Part shown: one piece after another, positions 1 to 11,929 of the stretch
Numbering within the stretch: position 1 is the stretch's first letter
How the letters are laid out: each line of letters begins with the position of its first letter
Assembly (NCBI GenBank): GCA_029959085.1
Contig: JARWIR010000017.1
Coordinates: 19,395,507 to 19,459,506, forward strand
Direction of reading: 5' to 3'
Source: Nemophila menziesii
Lineage: Eukaryota; Streptophyta; Magnoliopsida; Boraginales; Hydrophyllaceae
DNA: 64,000 nt
The notes under the pieces: model-generated
What the model was told of the DNA's origin: nothing
Databases searched by the model: none
What the model saw: only the letters and a program-made list of their open reading frames with translations
Translations under genes and position numbers: made by a program

Positions 1-247
1 AAACTTTCAGATAATTTGTGATACCTCAATTAAATCGGAAACGAATTCAGTTAGTATATATGCAATTTTAAATATACTATATAATACTCGGTGGTTTTAT
101 GTACATAGATATTTTGTGTAATACTCATTAAATTTATATTAATAGCTAGTGATTTCTTGTAATACTTAGAATTTTATTGTAATGCTTAGTTATTTTGTGT
201 AATACTCAATTAATGTTAAGTGATTTTATGTTAATATTCAATATTTT
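1..247 (+). repeat. Minisatellite of the host unit (forward arm only)
   Basis: Degenerate short repeats of the type tgtaatactcagtgattttg run through this stretch in the forward direction only. The same array occurs at 15,050-15,300 and 33,600-34,245, where an inverted partner follows. Here the inverted partner is missing and the sequence passes directly into the unit landmark at 248. The window therefore seems to begin inside the end of an earlier unit. Confidence 0.7.
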
Positions 248-459
248 GTGGTCTTAAATATGATCAATGATGGTTCTTTAAAGCCCAATTATTTTATACA
301 TATATTCCAAACCCAATACACTATAATATTTTTTTATTAACCCATATATGGTCCAAACCCAACCTAACAAAAATAGAGAACAAACTAAAAAAAAATATTC
401 TCACAACCCTATCTCTTCTAACCAAGATAATAGTAATGTTATGCACTAAGCCGTCATTG

Positions 460-1830
460 GTCTCTCTCTCTCCTACAAATGTAATGGTTTATCTGAATTC
501 ATGGGCAGCTCTACTGGTAACACTTTACCCTTTTATTAAATTAGTACCTTTATTTGAAATTAAAAGTTTATGTTAATTATTAGTATTTTGTATGAATTGG
601 GAATTTCTATGGTAAATTATTTTGTTTTCTGATTTTTAATTTAATTTTAACTTAATTTTAATTTATTTTTAATTTAAATTTAATTAGTGATTTCAATTTT
701 AAGTGAATTTGATATTTTTTGAAAGAAATTTAAAAAGAAGGAATTTAGTTTTGATTTATGAATGTTAAAAGTTAGGAAATTTTGAGATTTGTTATAAATT
801 AAGTTTTAATTTGTGTAATAGTAACTAAATTATATAGAAATCATGTTTAATCTTGTATAATTTAAGCCTATCCTTCACTTTACCTCTTGAATATGCCCAT
901 GTATAGAAATTCTATGTGATTTTGTTTAATAGAAACATCTAAATTCAATAAAATTTTGATATATTAATATTTGGATTGGAAGTTTTATTTTTTGTTTTAA
1001 GCAATTAAAACTAAAATATTAATTATGTTTGAATAATTTATATTAGGAAAATTCTTACATCCAATATTGGATGGAACACCGTTAATATTAATTTAATATT
1101 CAAAAAAATCATTAGATTTATTAATAATGCTAGTTTTTAGTAAACTCTTTTATTAAATGAATTTTTATTTATAATTGTTTCTTTAATAATTACTATTAAA
1201 CACTAACAAAATTTATAATTTATTCATGTGTTTCTTAATACAGAAAAAAGATTGTTGGTTATGACATTTCATCAAAGATGAACATTCTCTGTAAGTCTTA
1301 GATCTTAAATTGGTAATAAACTTGAATACAGGGTGATAATATTAAATTGGTGATAAACTTGAATAGAGTTGATAAGATAAATATGAAATTAAATAATAAA
1401 AAAATCTGAAGTATTTTTATGTAGTAATTTATAATTTTTATGATTGATTTGTTCTTGAAATCTTCCAAGTAAAATCCTTATACTTTTACTTGATTTGTGA
1501 CTCCTATTAAAAGATAAATATATTAGTATTTGGAAAGTAATATAAAAAAAAAATTATGTATGATTCCTTTTTTTTAAGTTGTTAAAAGTGTATATTATAA
1601 CTTTCCACACCATTTTATTTTAACTTTGATTACTAGAATCCAGACTTTTTGCGACTATATTTTGAAATCTAATATGTTAGGATTACTATATTCTGATAAT
1701 GTCTTGGATCCCATCACTTCCCTTAGTTATGCCATATATTAATATTTAACGACTCTAGATTACAAAGCTTACATAATCTAGTTTTTAATTGCAAAAAAAC
1801 TTTCTTTAGCAAGGCTAAATTATTGCAAAA
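460..1830 (+). other. AT-rich intron-like part of host unit, no gene
   Basis: No coding sequence is visible. The first part holds a short exon-like piece at about 500-515 that ends in a possible splice donor (ctg|gtaac), repeated at about 16,265-16,285. The part from about 1,240 aligns by eye with 38,370-38,940 in H3, including the phrase agtcttagatct and a shared poly-A-rich context. It is most likely intron or untranslated sequence of the decayed plus-strand gene. Confidence 0.5.
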
Positions 1831-2755
1831 TATAAAAGATGTGAGAATTTGATGAGATAATTGAGAGATCCTTAACATTAACACTGATAAATCTAATATA
1901 AAACATATCCAAAATCATAAATGGTACAATGGAAACATTAGAGTGGTCTCTTTTATTCTCTAATGTAATGACAATTAAGGTCCCTATATTCAACTTTTGC
2001 AATGTGAAAAGAAAAAAAAATATAAAAATCAGATTTGGATTAATATTATCTCTATTTAATGATTAAACTTCAATTTGATTGACTAAAATATATCTAGGTA
2101 ATAAATATCTAGAATTTATTTATCGACAGGGGGATAGGATTCAATCTGCTTATTTTATACATTATTGTTTAAAAGTTGAAATATTTGACACATAAACACT
2201 AAAGTTGAAAGTTAAAATATTCTCGCATCTAAAGATGAGAGGATTATGATAGTATAATCGAAGGTTTCTTTAATAGTTGTTGTTGATTATCAGATTGATC
2301 AATAATGGAGGCCAGAGGAGTGAATGAACCGAAAAGGATGACATTGGGTAAGCATTTACCGATGGAAAAGCTTGATTTTGGCCAAATGGAAAATAAAATT
2401 TAAGTATTCACAAATAATTATAAGGCCTCAGTAGGCAGGATCGATGGAGACTTTTGCCATTACTATGTAATTTTTCTTAAATGATATTTTTTTTATTTTG
2501 GTTGATTGAAAAACTAATGAATTACGAATCTTTTGTTCAGGTTTCGATGTGTTACGAAGACGGACATTCCGTGGAGGCAAAAGGTGTTGGCAGGAAAGTG
2601 ATGGACAAACTCCAAGAAACATAATGTGATGAAATGAATGGGAAAATATTGCATATGATGGGGAGAGTGACCTCTTCAATCTAGGTCCTCTTAACAAGCT
2701 TGAATTTACTGTGGTAATCGAAAGCTTGCATCCAACATGTAAACATTTACATATA
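1831..2755. other. Segment found only in H1, nothing recognised
   Basis: This stretch has no counterpart in H2 or H3, where the flanking sequences continue differently. Reading frames are short and show no family resemblance. It has no terminal inverted repeat or LTR-like end that I can see. It may be an old insertion, or sequence deleted from the other two copies. Confidence 0.35.
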
Positions 2756-4420
2756 ATATTTGATTCAAGTTTTTAACAATTTAATGATTTTCAAAATCAT
2801 GGTGAGGGGTGATGGTGGAAGCCCACACGACGGTGATAAGAAACATTCACGAGGACCATCAATGTCAAAGATGTAAAGATGTATAGAGTAGAAATTAGCT
2901 ATGTTGCTCAGATTCGTTGCAATCTATTACAAATGGTCGTTGCAATCTATTACAAATGGTCTCTGTGGTCAAGATTTTAAGCATTTCTTCAAACATTAAA
3001 AAGATCATTGGTTATGTCATTTCAGAGTATTAGTTATAATTAGTATATCTCAAGTTGTTTATAGGCTAAAGAAATGATATTAAATTAAATTATTTATACT
3101 TTTTATCTCTTTTATTTATGGGTTGTTCACTATTGTTAGAATTGAGTGTACAATTAAACTTTGGATCTCGCTTCATTGATTTTGCTCTGTGATACCAGTT
3201 CTACATGTAGCGAAGGAGTCTCATATAAGGAACACTGAACATCAGATCGGGGAAGAAATGTCATTTGATATTGCCAAAAAAAATCAGGCAACAGATATGC
3301 TGCAGCTATTGTAATTGTTGCATCAAATAAGGGTAAAGTAAAATAAGGCATTAAACTTTATAATTTTGTAGAATAATTGGTAGTTACAGTGGTTTGAAGA
3401 AAGAGTATATCACCTACAAAATGAGCTCCTAATCTTATTGTAGAAGGTCATTATGCTAACGTATAAGGTGTGAAAATGAGTAAATACTTTGATGAAATGA
3501 GTTTTCATAACTATGAGAACCATAGTACATGTGAAGAAGACTTTAATAAGAAAAATAGTAATGGTGTCACAAGCTCTAATGAAGATGAAAGGAGGAAACC
3601 CCCTCATAAATGTTGTTGATTGTAACTAGTTGTGGTACAAGGGCATTAGGATATGGCTCATTTTAAATAAAATTTCTCTTGTATTTTTCAAGTGTTACAG
3701 TAGATTATATTTCTTAGCCTGGGTATGCTCATGATATTTGTATACTTTAATTTTGATTATTTACCCATTCAGGAAAAACCGTTCACTCCTAATTGAATTA
3801 CATCCTTGGCGTTTTTATGTTCCCGCGGTACTCTGTTTTCTTTTGGGAGAGACATAACTTGTATAATTACCCCTCGAGAAAGCGGCATTTCATGGACATG
3901 GGTGGGAGCCCAATCAAATTATAATAATTTTTACCTATGAAATGTATGCATTCCTTCAAAATTTCCATCACAATCACAGGAAAAATTATTATCTATCTCA
4001 AATCAATCACAACCATGTATATAGATGATGATGAGAGTACACAAGCTAAACATATGCGCCACCATGGGTAATACATTAAATTACATTCATGAATCCTTTC
4101 TTGTAAACGTGAAATCATATTTTGAGTTATGTAGAGTAAATGCATTTTCTTGTGTCCATGTAGCTTATTTATCTTATCAAGTAGTTTCTTATCTATTAGA
4201 TGTTTGAGATAGCAAACATGATATAGAATTCATAGTTTTTGTTGTCATTGCATTATAATACTTATGAATATCGTAATTGAGGAGAATCGTGTATGTTACC
4301 TTAGAACTTCACATATTTTTTAAATTTGTATGTACTATACATGTTACAATATTAGCGATTAGGACGGTTAATCTATTAGTGACAATTTTAAGCAATGACT
4401 TGATAGAATAAGATTGTATT
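2756..4420 (+). repeat. 1.6-kb block, copy A, left of the LINE
   Basis: About 1.6 kb that is repeated almost unchanged at 7,795-9,422; related sequence lies in H2 (16,900-18,111 continuing at 22,522-22,880) and H3 (39,700-40,205 and 40,790-41,730). It starts with ttcaagtttttaac in both H1 copies. It includes the degenerate exon-like fragment described at 8,161-8,361, here with an internal deletion of about 45 bp. Copies A and B are closer to each other than to H2 or H3, so the duplication inside H1 is more recent than the three-unit array. Confidence 0.8.
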
Positions 4421-4454
4421 TTAAATTATTTGGTGGGTGCTTGTGTGTTATAAA
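4421..4454 (-). mobile_element. Stub of reversed LTR end, shared with the solo LTR at 9,423
   Basis: The words tttggtgggtgcttgtgtg and ttataaa appear here at the right edge of copy A exactly as they do at 9,421-9,450, where they are the terminus of a reversed gypsy-type solo LTR. Copy A was therefore duplicated after that LTR had inserted. The LINE sequence now replaces the rest of the LTR at this position. Confidence 0.65.
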
Positions 4455-5446
4455 GTTCCAGAGAGAAATCCAGAACCTAGGGCAAATTCAACATGGGTAT
4501 CACCAGCTAAGTCCTGGAGCTCTATGTTTGATCGCATAATCAGAGATGAGGTCAAATTAGATTATAGTGCCCCTCAAATAGTAAATGGTAGAATCAGAGT
4601 CACACCGCCCCAAAAATCATTATGGATGTATATAAAACTTGGATTAACTAGTGTTGTTGGGCAATTTCTGGAGAGACCTCAGTCTTTTCATATGGTTAGA
4701 AATATGGTACTCAATCAATGGTAGGAATATACATGTTCAAATTTGAAACTGAGGAAGCCTGTTCTAAGGTCCTTGGTGAACTCTGGCATGTCAATAATAG
4801 GCCACTACTTTTCAGAAAATAAGCCCCCAACACTCATTTTTAAAAATTTAAGCTTGACAAGGTGCCAGTATGGGTAAAATTAAGAAAGGTACCTGGTGAA
4901 CTATGGACAAGGGAGGGTTTAAGTGTTGTTGCTAGTTCTTTGGGTAGACCTATACAAATGGATGAAATTACCACAACAAATACTAGATTAAGTTATGCGA
5001 GAGTTTCTATAGAGATGGATCTCAACAAAGAACTTATTGAAGATTTCGATCTAGATATGGGTCAAGGGACAATTGATACTATTGAAGTTGAATACTCATG
5101 GAAACCTGTATTATGCCAAAAATGCAAAAGATTAGGGCTCACTGAAAATAACTGTAGAAATACCAAGGAAACTTGGATGCCCAAAGTTACTAAGGAACCA
5201 ACAAATGATACCAACAAAGTTAATACAAATCCTCAAGGTTCTCAATGGGTAACTGTGGCCTCTAAAAGAGTTAATTCACATGTTCAAGGTAATGAAAAGA
5301 ACATATTTACCAAAAATAACTTTGATATCCTTAATGAGGTCCCACTTGAGGAGTTTGTTACAAAATTATTAAGAGCTGATGCTAAGGCGGTGGCTGAAAA
5401 GCCTTGTTGGCCCCATCAACCCAATGATTATCACTTGGAATGTTAG
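4437..5446 (+). pseudogene. LINE ORF1-like protein (DUF4283 plus zinc knuckle)
   Basis: Plant LINE ORF1-like proteins bind the element RNA. Two frames carry the remains. The upstream one (to 4,724) ends in the start of a DUF4283-like domain (VGQFLERPQSFHMVRN), and the domain continues after a frameshift through VPVWVKLRKVPGELWT at 4,862 onward. A zf-CCHC_4-type knuckle follows: the pattern VLCQKC is present, but the second half reads LGLTENNC, where the histidine of the usual C-x2-C-x4-H-x4-C is not in place. The 5' part is missing and there are at least two frame breaks. Confidence 0.7.
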
Positions 5447-6150
5447 GGGCATGAATAAAAAGCTCAAGCAAGATGATTGCCTGAAGCAAGTAGTGAATAA
5501 AGAGGTGTGGTTTTTAGTTTCCTGGAAACTAAAATAAAGCATCACAATTCAGTTAATGTTTTAAATTCTACTTTTAATAAATGGAAAGTAGTTACTAATT
5601 ATAGCAAACATAACCATGGAAGAATATGGACCTGCTGGGACCCGAAAAAGTTAATGTTCTAGATATGACTGATCAAGCAATACTAGTCAAGATCACTCAC
5701 ATTGATACTAAAATATAATTTTTTAGATCACTCACATTGATACTAAAACGGAATATTTTTATACCCCTGTGTATGCTATGAATGATGTCAAACTTAGACT
5801 CAGTCTGTGGCATACTTACAGAGAGTTCTTATGATATGATAAAATGTATAGAGGATTTAGAACTCACATACCGCAATTGTAATGGTCCAAATTTTACTTG
5901 GGCTAATAGAGCTCCTGGTGATGATATGAGAGCTAGTAGGATTGACAGAACTTATGTAAACTCGACTTGGCTCACAAAGTTTACTCAGACAGCTCTGATT
6001 CATAAGCCAGCAAGTGTCTCTAACCATTGTAGTCTACACCTTGAAATTATACCATACAGGAAAAGGGGCCCTTCACCTTTCAAATTTCATAATATCTGGA
6101 TGGAACATGAAGCTTTTCTACCCTTGGTGGAAGAAACGTGGAAAACTTAG
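5430..6150 (+). pseudogene. LINE endonuclease domain remains (ORF2 N-terminus)
   Basis: The start of ORF2 is visible as IITWNVRGMN, the usual opening of plant LINE AP-endonucleases, which nick target DNA to prime reverse transcription. The frame is lost soon after (stop in FLVSWKLK*). The C-terminal half reappears at 5,782-6,150 with FTWANR, IDRTYVN and the SNHCSLHLEI motif that corresponds to the catalytic SDHCPL. A direct repeat with a 35-bp period (gatcactcacattgatacta at 5,691 and 5,726) lies between the halves and adds to the damage. Not functional. Confidence 0.7.
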
Positions 6151-6463
6151 ATTTTTGGTTCTCCTATGTACATTCAGACCAAGAAGCTGAAAATCCTCAA
6201 GTCTAAACTAAAGGAATAAAATAATCTTCATTTCAAGAATATTTCAAATAAGATTAATCATATTCATAGTAGATTAAATGATATTCAGAAGCTTAGAATG
6301 CAAGGGGATAAATCTAGTGAAATACTAAGTGAGGAAACAAAACTTCTTAGTGAGATGGGGAGAAAGTAAAGGAGGAATCAATCACCAGACAATAATCAAG
6401 AGCTCTTTAGGTTGATGAAGGAGGAATATAGCATATTTTATGAAATAGGTAAATGGCACGAAG

Positions 6464-7790
6464 GTGCAAAATAGCATAATTAACCTTACTTTGGATAATG
6501 GCACTATTGTCACATCTGAGGAAGATATTTCACGGGAGTTTGTTAAATATTATTCTGAACTCCTGGGCAGGAAAAGAGATAAACAAGAGGATTATGATAT
6601 TAATCTTATAAGGAAAATAAGTAATAAAAAGATTACTGAAGAGAAAGCAGAAGAATTAACAATACCTGTTTTAAATAAAGAAATAAAATATTCCTTGTTC
6701 TCAATTAATAGTTCAAAAAGTCCAGGCCATGATGGCTATACTGCTAGTTTTTTTAAGAAGACATGGTATCTAATTGGTACAGCTATAAAGAGTGCCTTAA
6801 AAGACTGCCAATTACTGAAAGAAGTAAATTCAACTGTTATCACATTGATCCAAAAATCTCAGAATCCAGTCTCATTAAAAGTTACACACCAATTGCGTGT
6901 TGTAACATAATCTATAAATGTATTTCAAAATTAATTGTAAGCAGGCTGAAGAACACATTACAAGACTTAATTTCCAACAATCAATTAGCTTTTTTTCAGA
7001 ACAGAAATATGTGTGAGAATATTCTCATTGCTCAAGAATTGGTGAGAGGTTACTCAAGAGCTCAAATATCCAAGAGATGTGCCTTAAAACTGGATTTGAT
7101 GAAAGCTTATGACTCTCTAAATTGGGAATTTGTTTTAAAAGTTCTAATGGTTTTTGGTTATCTAGAAATGTTCATATCATGGATTATAATGTGTATAAAT
7201 ACTACTTCATATAGTTTACTAATCAATGGATCACCAAAAGGATTTATCAAAGGAGTTAGGGGCTTGAGACAAGGGGGCCCCTTGTCACCTTATCATTTTG
7301 GTTTGTGTATGGAATTCATATCCCAAATTCTGAAGAAAATTGGTGAAAAGATAAATTTGATTGGCACCCAAAATGTAAAAACCTTAAGTTAAACAACTTA
7401 ATGTTTGATGATGATCTCATGGTTTTCTTCAAACCTGCACAAGTAACAGCTAATCTGATTAAACAAGGGCTGACTTTATTCTATAGACTTTCTGGATTTT
7501 AAATTAGTTATAATAAGAGTAATATTTTCTATAGAGGTTGTACTGATAAAATTAAGCAACAGATGTGGGATATATTACAGATCCCAGAGGGTCAGCTGCC
7601 TATGACATACTTAGGGGTACCTCTTATTTCTGGAAGATTGAGTATAGAGGATTGCAAACCTCTAGTTGATAAAATGATTAAGAAAATTAAACATTGGAGC
7701 TCAAAGCATCTACCTATAAATTCTAAAACCAAACTTTCACTATATTTAGCTGATGCTCCTAAGGATCATGGATTCAAGCACCCCTATATT
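6464..7790 (+). pseudogene. LINE reverse transcriptase domain, frameshifted
   Basis: RT of the L1 type, which makes cDNA at the nicked target. Recognisable blocks in order: KSPGHDGYTASFFKKTW (6,715), then after a frameshift LDLMKAYDSLNWEFV (7,090), RGLRQGGPLSPY (7,258), MFDDDLMVF (7,400, third frame; the family norm is FADD, so the alanine is replaced) and MTYLGVPLISGRL (7,600). At least four frame breaks or stops separate them. The sequence ends at 7,790 inside the region after the thumb; the zf-RVT domain is absent. Nearest relatives would be other plant LINEs; the call rests on the motif order. Confidence 0.85.
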
Positions 7791-8160
7791 TTATTCAAGT
7801 TTTTAACAATTTAATAATCTTTTCAGAAACATGGTGAGTGGTGATGGTGGAAGCCCACACGAAGGTGCTAAGAAACATTCTCGAGGACCATCAATGTCAA
7901 AGATGTAAAGATGTACAGAGTAGAAATTAGCTATGTTGCTCAGATTCCATTGCAATCTATTACAAATGGTCTCTGTGGTCAAGATTCTGAGCATTTCTTC
8001 AAACATTAAAAAAATCATTGGTCAAGTTGTTTATAGGCTAAAGAAATGATATTATATTAAATTATTTATACTTTTTATCTCTTTTATTTATGGGTTGTTA
8101 ACTATTGTTAGAATTGAGTGTACAATTAAACTTTGGATCTCACTTCATTGATTTTGCTTT

Positions 8161-8361
8161 GTGATACCAGTTCTACATGTAGCGAATGAGTCTCATAAAA
8201 TGAACAATGTACATCAGATCGAGGAAGAAATGTCATTTGATATTGCCAAAAAATCAGGCAACAGATATGCTGCAGCTATTGTAAAAGAATGTGATTGTTA
8301 CCAAAATAGGACCTCATATTTTTATGTAATTGTTGCATCAAATAAGGGTAAAGTAAAATAA
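8161..8361 (+). pseudogene. Unassigned exon-like fragment of the host unit
   Basis: A 66-codon open stretch with the words EEMSFDIAKKSGNRYAA and VIVASNKGKVK. Counterparts lie at about 3,185-3,345 (with a deletion), 17,150-17,350 and 39,950-40,070, so the piece belongs to the ancestral unit and not to a later insertion. It lies downstream of the Mutator-like fragments in H2 and H3, on the same strand. All copies carry different frame breaks. I do not recognise the family; it could be a later exon of the decayed transposase gene. Confidence 0.4.
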
Positions 8362-8639
8362 GGCATTAAACTATATAATTTTTTAGAATAATTGGTAGTT
8401 ACAGTGGTTTGAAGAAAGAGTATATCACCTACAAAATGAGCTCCTAATCCTATTGTAGAAGGTCATTATGCTAATGCTAACGTATAAGGCGTGAAAATGA
8501 GTAAATACTTTAATGAAATGAGTTTTCATAACTATGAAAACCATAGTACATGTGAAAAAGACTTTAATAAGAAAAATAGTAATGGTGTAACGAGCTCTAA
8601 TGAAGATGAAAGGAGGGAAAAACCTCATAAATGTTGTTG

Positions 8640-9420
8640 ATTGTAACTAGTTGTGGTACAAGGGCATTAGGATATGGCTCATTTTAAGTAAATTTTCTCT
8701 TGTATTTTTCATAGGATCCAGTGTTACACTATATTATATTTCTTAGCCTGGGTATGCTCATGATATTTGTATACTTTAATTTTGATTATTTACCCATTCA
8801 GGAAAAAAAACGTTCAAGCCTAATTGAATTACATCCTCGGGCGTTTATATGTGCCCGTGTTACTCTGTTTTCTTTTGGGAGAGACATAACTTGTATAATT
8901 ACCCCTCGAGAAAGCGGCATTTCATGGCCATGGATGGGATTCCTTCAAATTTTCCATCACAATGAAGGAAAAATTATTATCTGTCTCATATCAATTACAA
9001 CCATGTATATACATGATTATGAGAGTACACAAGCTAAACATATGCACCACCAATTGTAAATACATTAAATGACATTCATGAATACTTTCCTGTAAACGTG
9101 AAATCATATTTTGAGTTATGTAGAGTAAATGCATTTTCTTGAGTCCATGTAGCTTATTTAGCTTATCAAGTAGTTTCTTATCTATTAGATGTTTGAGATA
9201 GCAAACATGAAATAGAATTCATAGTAGTTGTTGGCATTGCATTATAATACTTATGAATATCGTAATTGAGGAGAATCGTGTATGTCACCTTAGAACTTCA
9301 CATATTTTTTTAAATTTGTATATACTATACATGTAACAATATTAGCGATTATGATGGTTAATCTATTAATGACAATTTTAAGCAACGTGACTTGATAGAA
9401 TAAGATTGTATTTTAACGTA
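8640..9420. other. Host-unit non-coding stretch, no gene
   Basis: Conserved between copies A, B, H2 and H3 (for example acatcctcgg, cttgtataattacc, atgatgagagtacacaagct) but without a reading frame that survives in more than one copy. The site used by the 18,112 gypsy element in H2 lies here in its empty form (gcaccaccaattg at about 9,043). Confidence 0.5.
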
Positions 9421-9422
9421 TT

Positions 9423-10968
9423 TGGTGGGTACTTGTGTGTTATAAAATAATACGATGAAAGTAAGGACTCACAGACCGCAAGTGTACGGTTGTCCAAATA
9501 ATTAACCGATAAATCAGGAATTTGCAGGGACGGGATAGGTACAACTCCGATGTGAATCAATAGTGAATTAATTGCAAGTGCGGAAAAGTAAATGATATAA
9601 TTTCTTGTTTTGGTTTTTCTAGAACTAAGATGCAAATAAATTAAATGCTAGATTAATTAAACTGAAATGAAAATAATGCAAATAAATGCGCTAGACGCAA
9701 GGGAAGAAGTAGTACTTGATTCACGCAAGATTTTCCACCTAATCCTTTTTAATTTATGTTTTCTGTTAAGGGATGAATTGTTATATTTATGCTAGTCAGG
9801 ATTCTAAAGTCTCTTATCCCCCGTCATGGTGGACCTAAGAGCTCTACTACGGTATTATAAACTCCATCAGGAAGATTACAACTACTTTCAGATGGTTCAA
9901 GTTCTTTACCTCATTGGCTATTGGTTTGTCAAACCTGTCAAGGTCATTGGCAAATACCAACAACCGTCTGTATCTAAACCCCCCTTTAAGGTGATCACTA
10001 CGCCACTATAGTGAATAACCTGGATACTAACAATTACCCTTAGTTCATGAATTTAAAGATAATAATTCAAGAATAAATTAAAAGCCAACGCAAAATAACA
10101 AATTCAGTTTAAATCCATAAATCCCAAATAGGAAAAACATAAATTAATCAAGTTAGGGTTCTACCCAATATGCGATTCTCAAGTACAAAAGGAAATTAGC
10201 TCATAACGAAATGTAAAACTAAATAATTAAAATAGAAGGAACTCGTGTTTGATTACAGAAATAAAATATAGAACCTAATTAAAGGGTTGAATTGACTATT
10301 GATGGAAGAACTGCTTCTCCAATTTCAGTTTCTTCTCTCCTTTTGCTTCTGACTTTCTCTCTGCATTTCTGACTTGTGTAAATTGAGTTGTCTGTGTAAA
10401 ATAAAAGTCCAAAGGTCTATTTATAAGCTCAAAATCGGACTTGGGCTTTTACTTAAGTGAATTAGTGAAATGTTAAAAAGCCCAAGTCCAATCTTTTAAT
10501 TAAAATCCTGGTGTGCACCCCTTAGTGAAACGGCTGTAACTTTCTCAAATCAACTCCAAATTGACCCATTCCAGTTTTTAAATCTTCCTAACTCAATAAG
10601 GCATCAAACCTATTTCACGACCCAAAGGCTAATTCCATGTTTAGCAATCAATATCAGTCTTCCAGATTTGCAGCTTTCCTTGTCAATTCTTTGGGAAATC
10701 TTTTCTCGCTTTTGACTTTTCCACACGATCTAAGACATTAATTCTCGATTCCTCTCCTTGTATTGGTGCTTCCTAGCATCCATGAACCTACAAACTTTGC
10801 ACTTAAAAAAACTCATTTAACGTGCAAAAGCTTTATAAATGAAAATAATAAATTCCAAGGAGAGAAAATGAAATATAACAAAATAACACTAAAAGTCTAT
10901 CATATTAGTCAATTATTCACCTAAAATGATTTATCCTTAGGGCATAAAAGTAGAAAAAAAGGGATACA
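9423..10968 (-). mobile_element. Solo LTR, gypsy type, reversed
   Basis: The segment starts tggtgggta and ends gggataca, giving TG...CA ends, and it splits the host unit between aacgta and the point where H2 and H3 continue with aaatgaaata. The minus-strand start carries the cctaaaatgat signature and the interior matches the LTR at 49,512-50,984 by eye (the gtgtgcacc/gtaactt region near 10,510 versus 50,510; the ccgtcatggtggacc region). The flanks read cgtatt and cgttatt, an imperfect target duplication. A TATA box lies at 10,418-10,426 on the minus strand. The open frame at 9,826-10,011 is chance. Confidence 0.75.
10418..10426 (-). promoter_or_regulatory. TATA box of the solo LTR
   Basis: Read on the minus strand this is TTATAAATA, in the middle of the LTR, where gypsy LTR promoters normally lie. 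The sister LTRs have TATA boxes at the matching place (50,424; 51,728; 18,676). Confidence 0.5.
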
Positions 10969-10976
10969 TCGTTATT

Positions 10977-11297
10977 CTAAAATGAAATACCATTTAGGAG
11001 TACCATTAGAGATTTGGGAGAGATTCTTTACCACTAAACAATCAAAGAGTAACATAATACTAAAATAACCTTTTTCATTTTTAATATATACAGCTAAAAG
11101 TAAAAAATTTAATTTGTTTTTATAAACCTAAGACAAAATCATTCATATATCTTTTCTCTCTTTCTAAGTTATCGACATGCCATTATCGCGATGTTGTTAC
11201 CATTATATTTTCTCTACTTCTTTAATTTGTTAAATTGCTAACACAAATAAAATTTGAACAGTTATGAGAAGGTATTATATGAGATTTATATTTCAAC
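10977..11297 (-). other. Host-unit segment left of TRIM core, LTR-like
   Basis: Conserved in H2 (22,900-23,217) and H3 (41,740-42,077), beginning aaatgaaata and ccatttaggag. On the minus strand it would be the 3' LTR of the TRIM remnant described at 11,298, because it starts TGTTGAAATAT there. No coding sequence. Confidence 0.45.
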
Positions 11298-11423
11298 ACA
11301 CCCCCTCACGTGAAAAATTAGCAGGATAGATAAATAGATTCAAACCTTGCACGTCCAGATTTATAGTGGGTGGAGTGAAGAGACTCAAACCCAGGACCTA
11401 TAAAATGTGAATCTCTAATACCA
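11298..11423 (-). mobile_element. TRIM-like retrotransposon core (PBS and PPT), H1 copy
   Basis: Read on the minus strand: TGGTATTAGAG (11,413-11,423), which resembles the initiator-tRNA-Met primer-binding site TGGTATCAGAGC, then about 100 bp with a TTTGAGTCT box, then a purine tract GTGAGGGGGTG, then TGTTGAAATAT, a typical LTR start. This order in only about 125 bp is the layout of plant TRIM elements. It is in all three host units (H2 at 23,218-23,344; H3 without the PBS near 42,078), so it predates the triplication. Confidence 0.5.
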
Positions 11424-11439
11424 TTTTAAAGGTGTAGGT

Positions 11440-11615
11440 GAAACTCCCCACATAATTTGCAAAATATCCACTATAATTGGTCTTTCAAATTCACAAGTTT
11501 GCATAAAAACTTGACGCCCATTACAAGAATAGTCACTTTCGATTTGTGTGTTCTTCGATCAAACGAATATAACCATATCTTGAAACGCAACAGGTTGATG
11601 GTATCGATTGAGTAA
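11440..11615 (-). pseudogene. Conserved minus-strand exon 2, H1 copy
   Basis: On the minus strand this reads as an exon-like stretch with RYHQPVAFQDMVIFV and SCNGRQVFMQTCEFE; the H2 copy (23,385-23,590) has RYHQSAAFQDMVIFV and SCNGCQVFMQSCEFE. The H1 copy has one in-frame stop after FV. Amino acids are conserved although the reading frame is not fully kept, so it was once coding. It lies downstream of exon 1 (11,930-12,091) with an AT-rich, intron-like gap. I do not recognise the family. Confidence 0.4.
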
Positions 11616-11929
11616 AATTTAATCTAGACCTTTATGAATCTAAGTACTCATTAACTATAAAAATGTAGTTATAGAATGAGTATCGAGATGTGTATGAAGT
11701 GATTGCACAAGAAATTGTGTAAGAAACATATCTAACATTCATCATTGTTTAGTTCATTGTTCTTGAAGGTTAAAGATTGATCGATTAATTTTAAATTCTC
11801 GTCTGTGAAAGTTCTTTTGATTGATTTCCAATCTAAGTTATTCGAAGAAGAACTATTAATATTTTTGAATTGAATTGCGAAGGAACTTTTGAACAGAGCG
11901 AGAATTTGTAAATAGGAAACGAGATGAAC

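Larger units (their letters stand above)
4455..7790 (+). mobile_element. Degenerate L1-type LINE, 3'-truncated
   Basis: A plant L1-like non-LTR retrotransposon read on the plus strand. ORF1-like sequence with a nucleic-acid-binding zinc knuckle is followed by remains of an AP-type endonuclease and a reverse transcriptase. It stops after the RT 'thumb' region, without the zf-RVT zinc-binding domain, 3' UTR or poly-A tail. Both ends abut the duplicated 1.6-kb block instead of target-site duplications, so its present borders are rearrangement points and not an insertion footprint. Confidence 0.85.
7795..9422 (+). repeat. 1.6-kb block, copy B, right of the LINE
   Basis: Second H1 copy of the block at 2,756-4,420; the opening words ttcaagtttttaac and the run ccatcaatgtcaaagatg are the same. 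It ends at the solo LTR at 9,423 and the host unit resumes after that LTR at about 10,971. This copy keeps the longer version of the exon-like fragment at 8,161. Confidence 0.8.

Noticed and set aside
9826..10011. Open frame of 61 codons, plus strand
   Set aside because: Lies inside the reversed solo LTR and is not kept in sister LTRs.
11380..11425. Possible tRNA gene (TTTGAGTCT and TGGTAT boxes)
   Set aside because: No cloverleaf can be drawn; the boxes fit the PBS and interior of a TRIM element.
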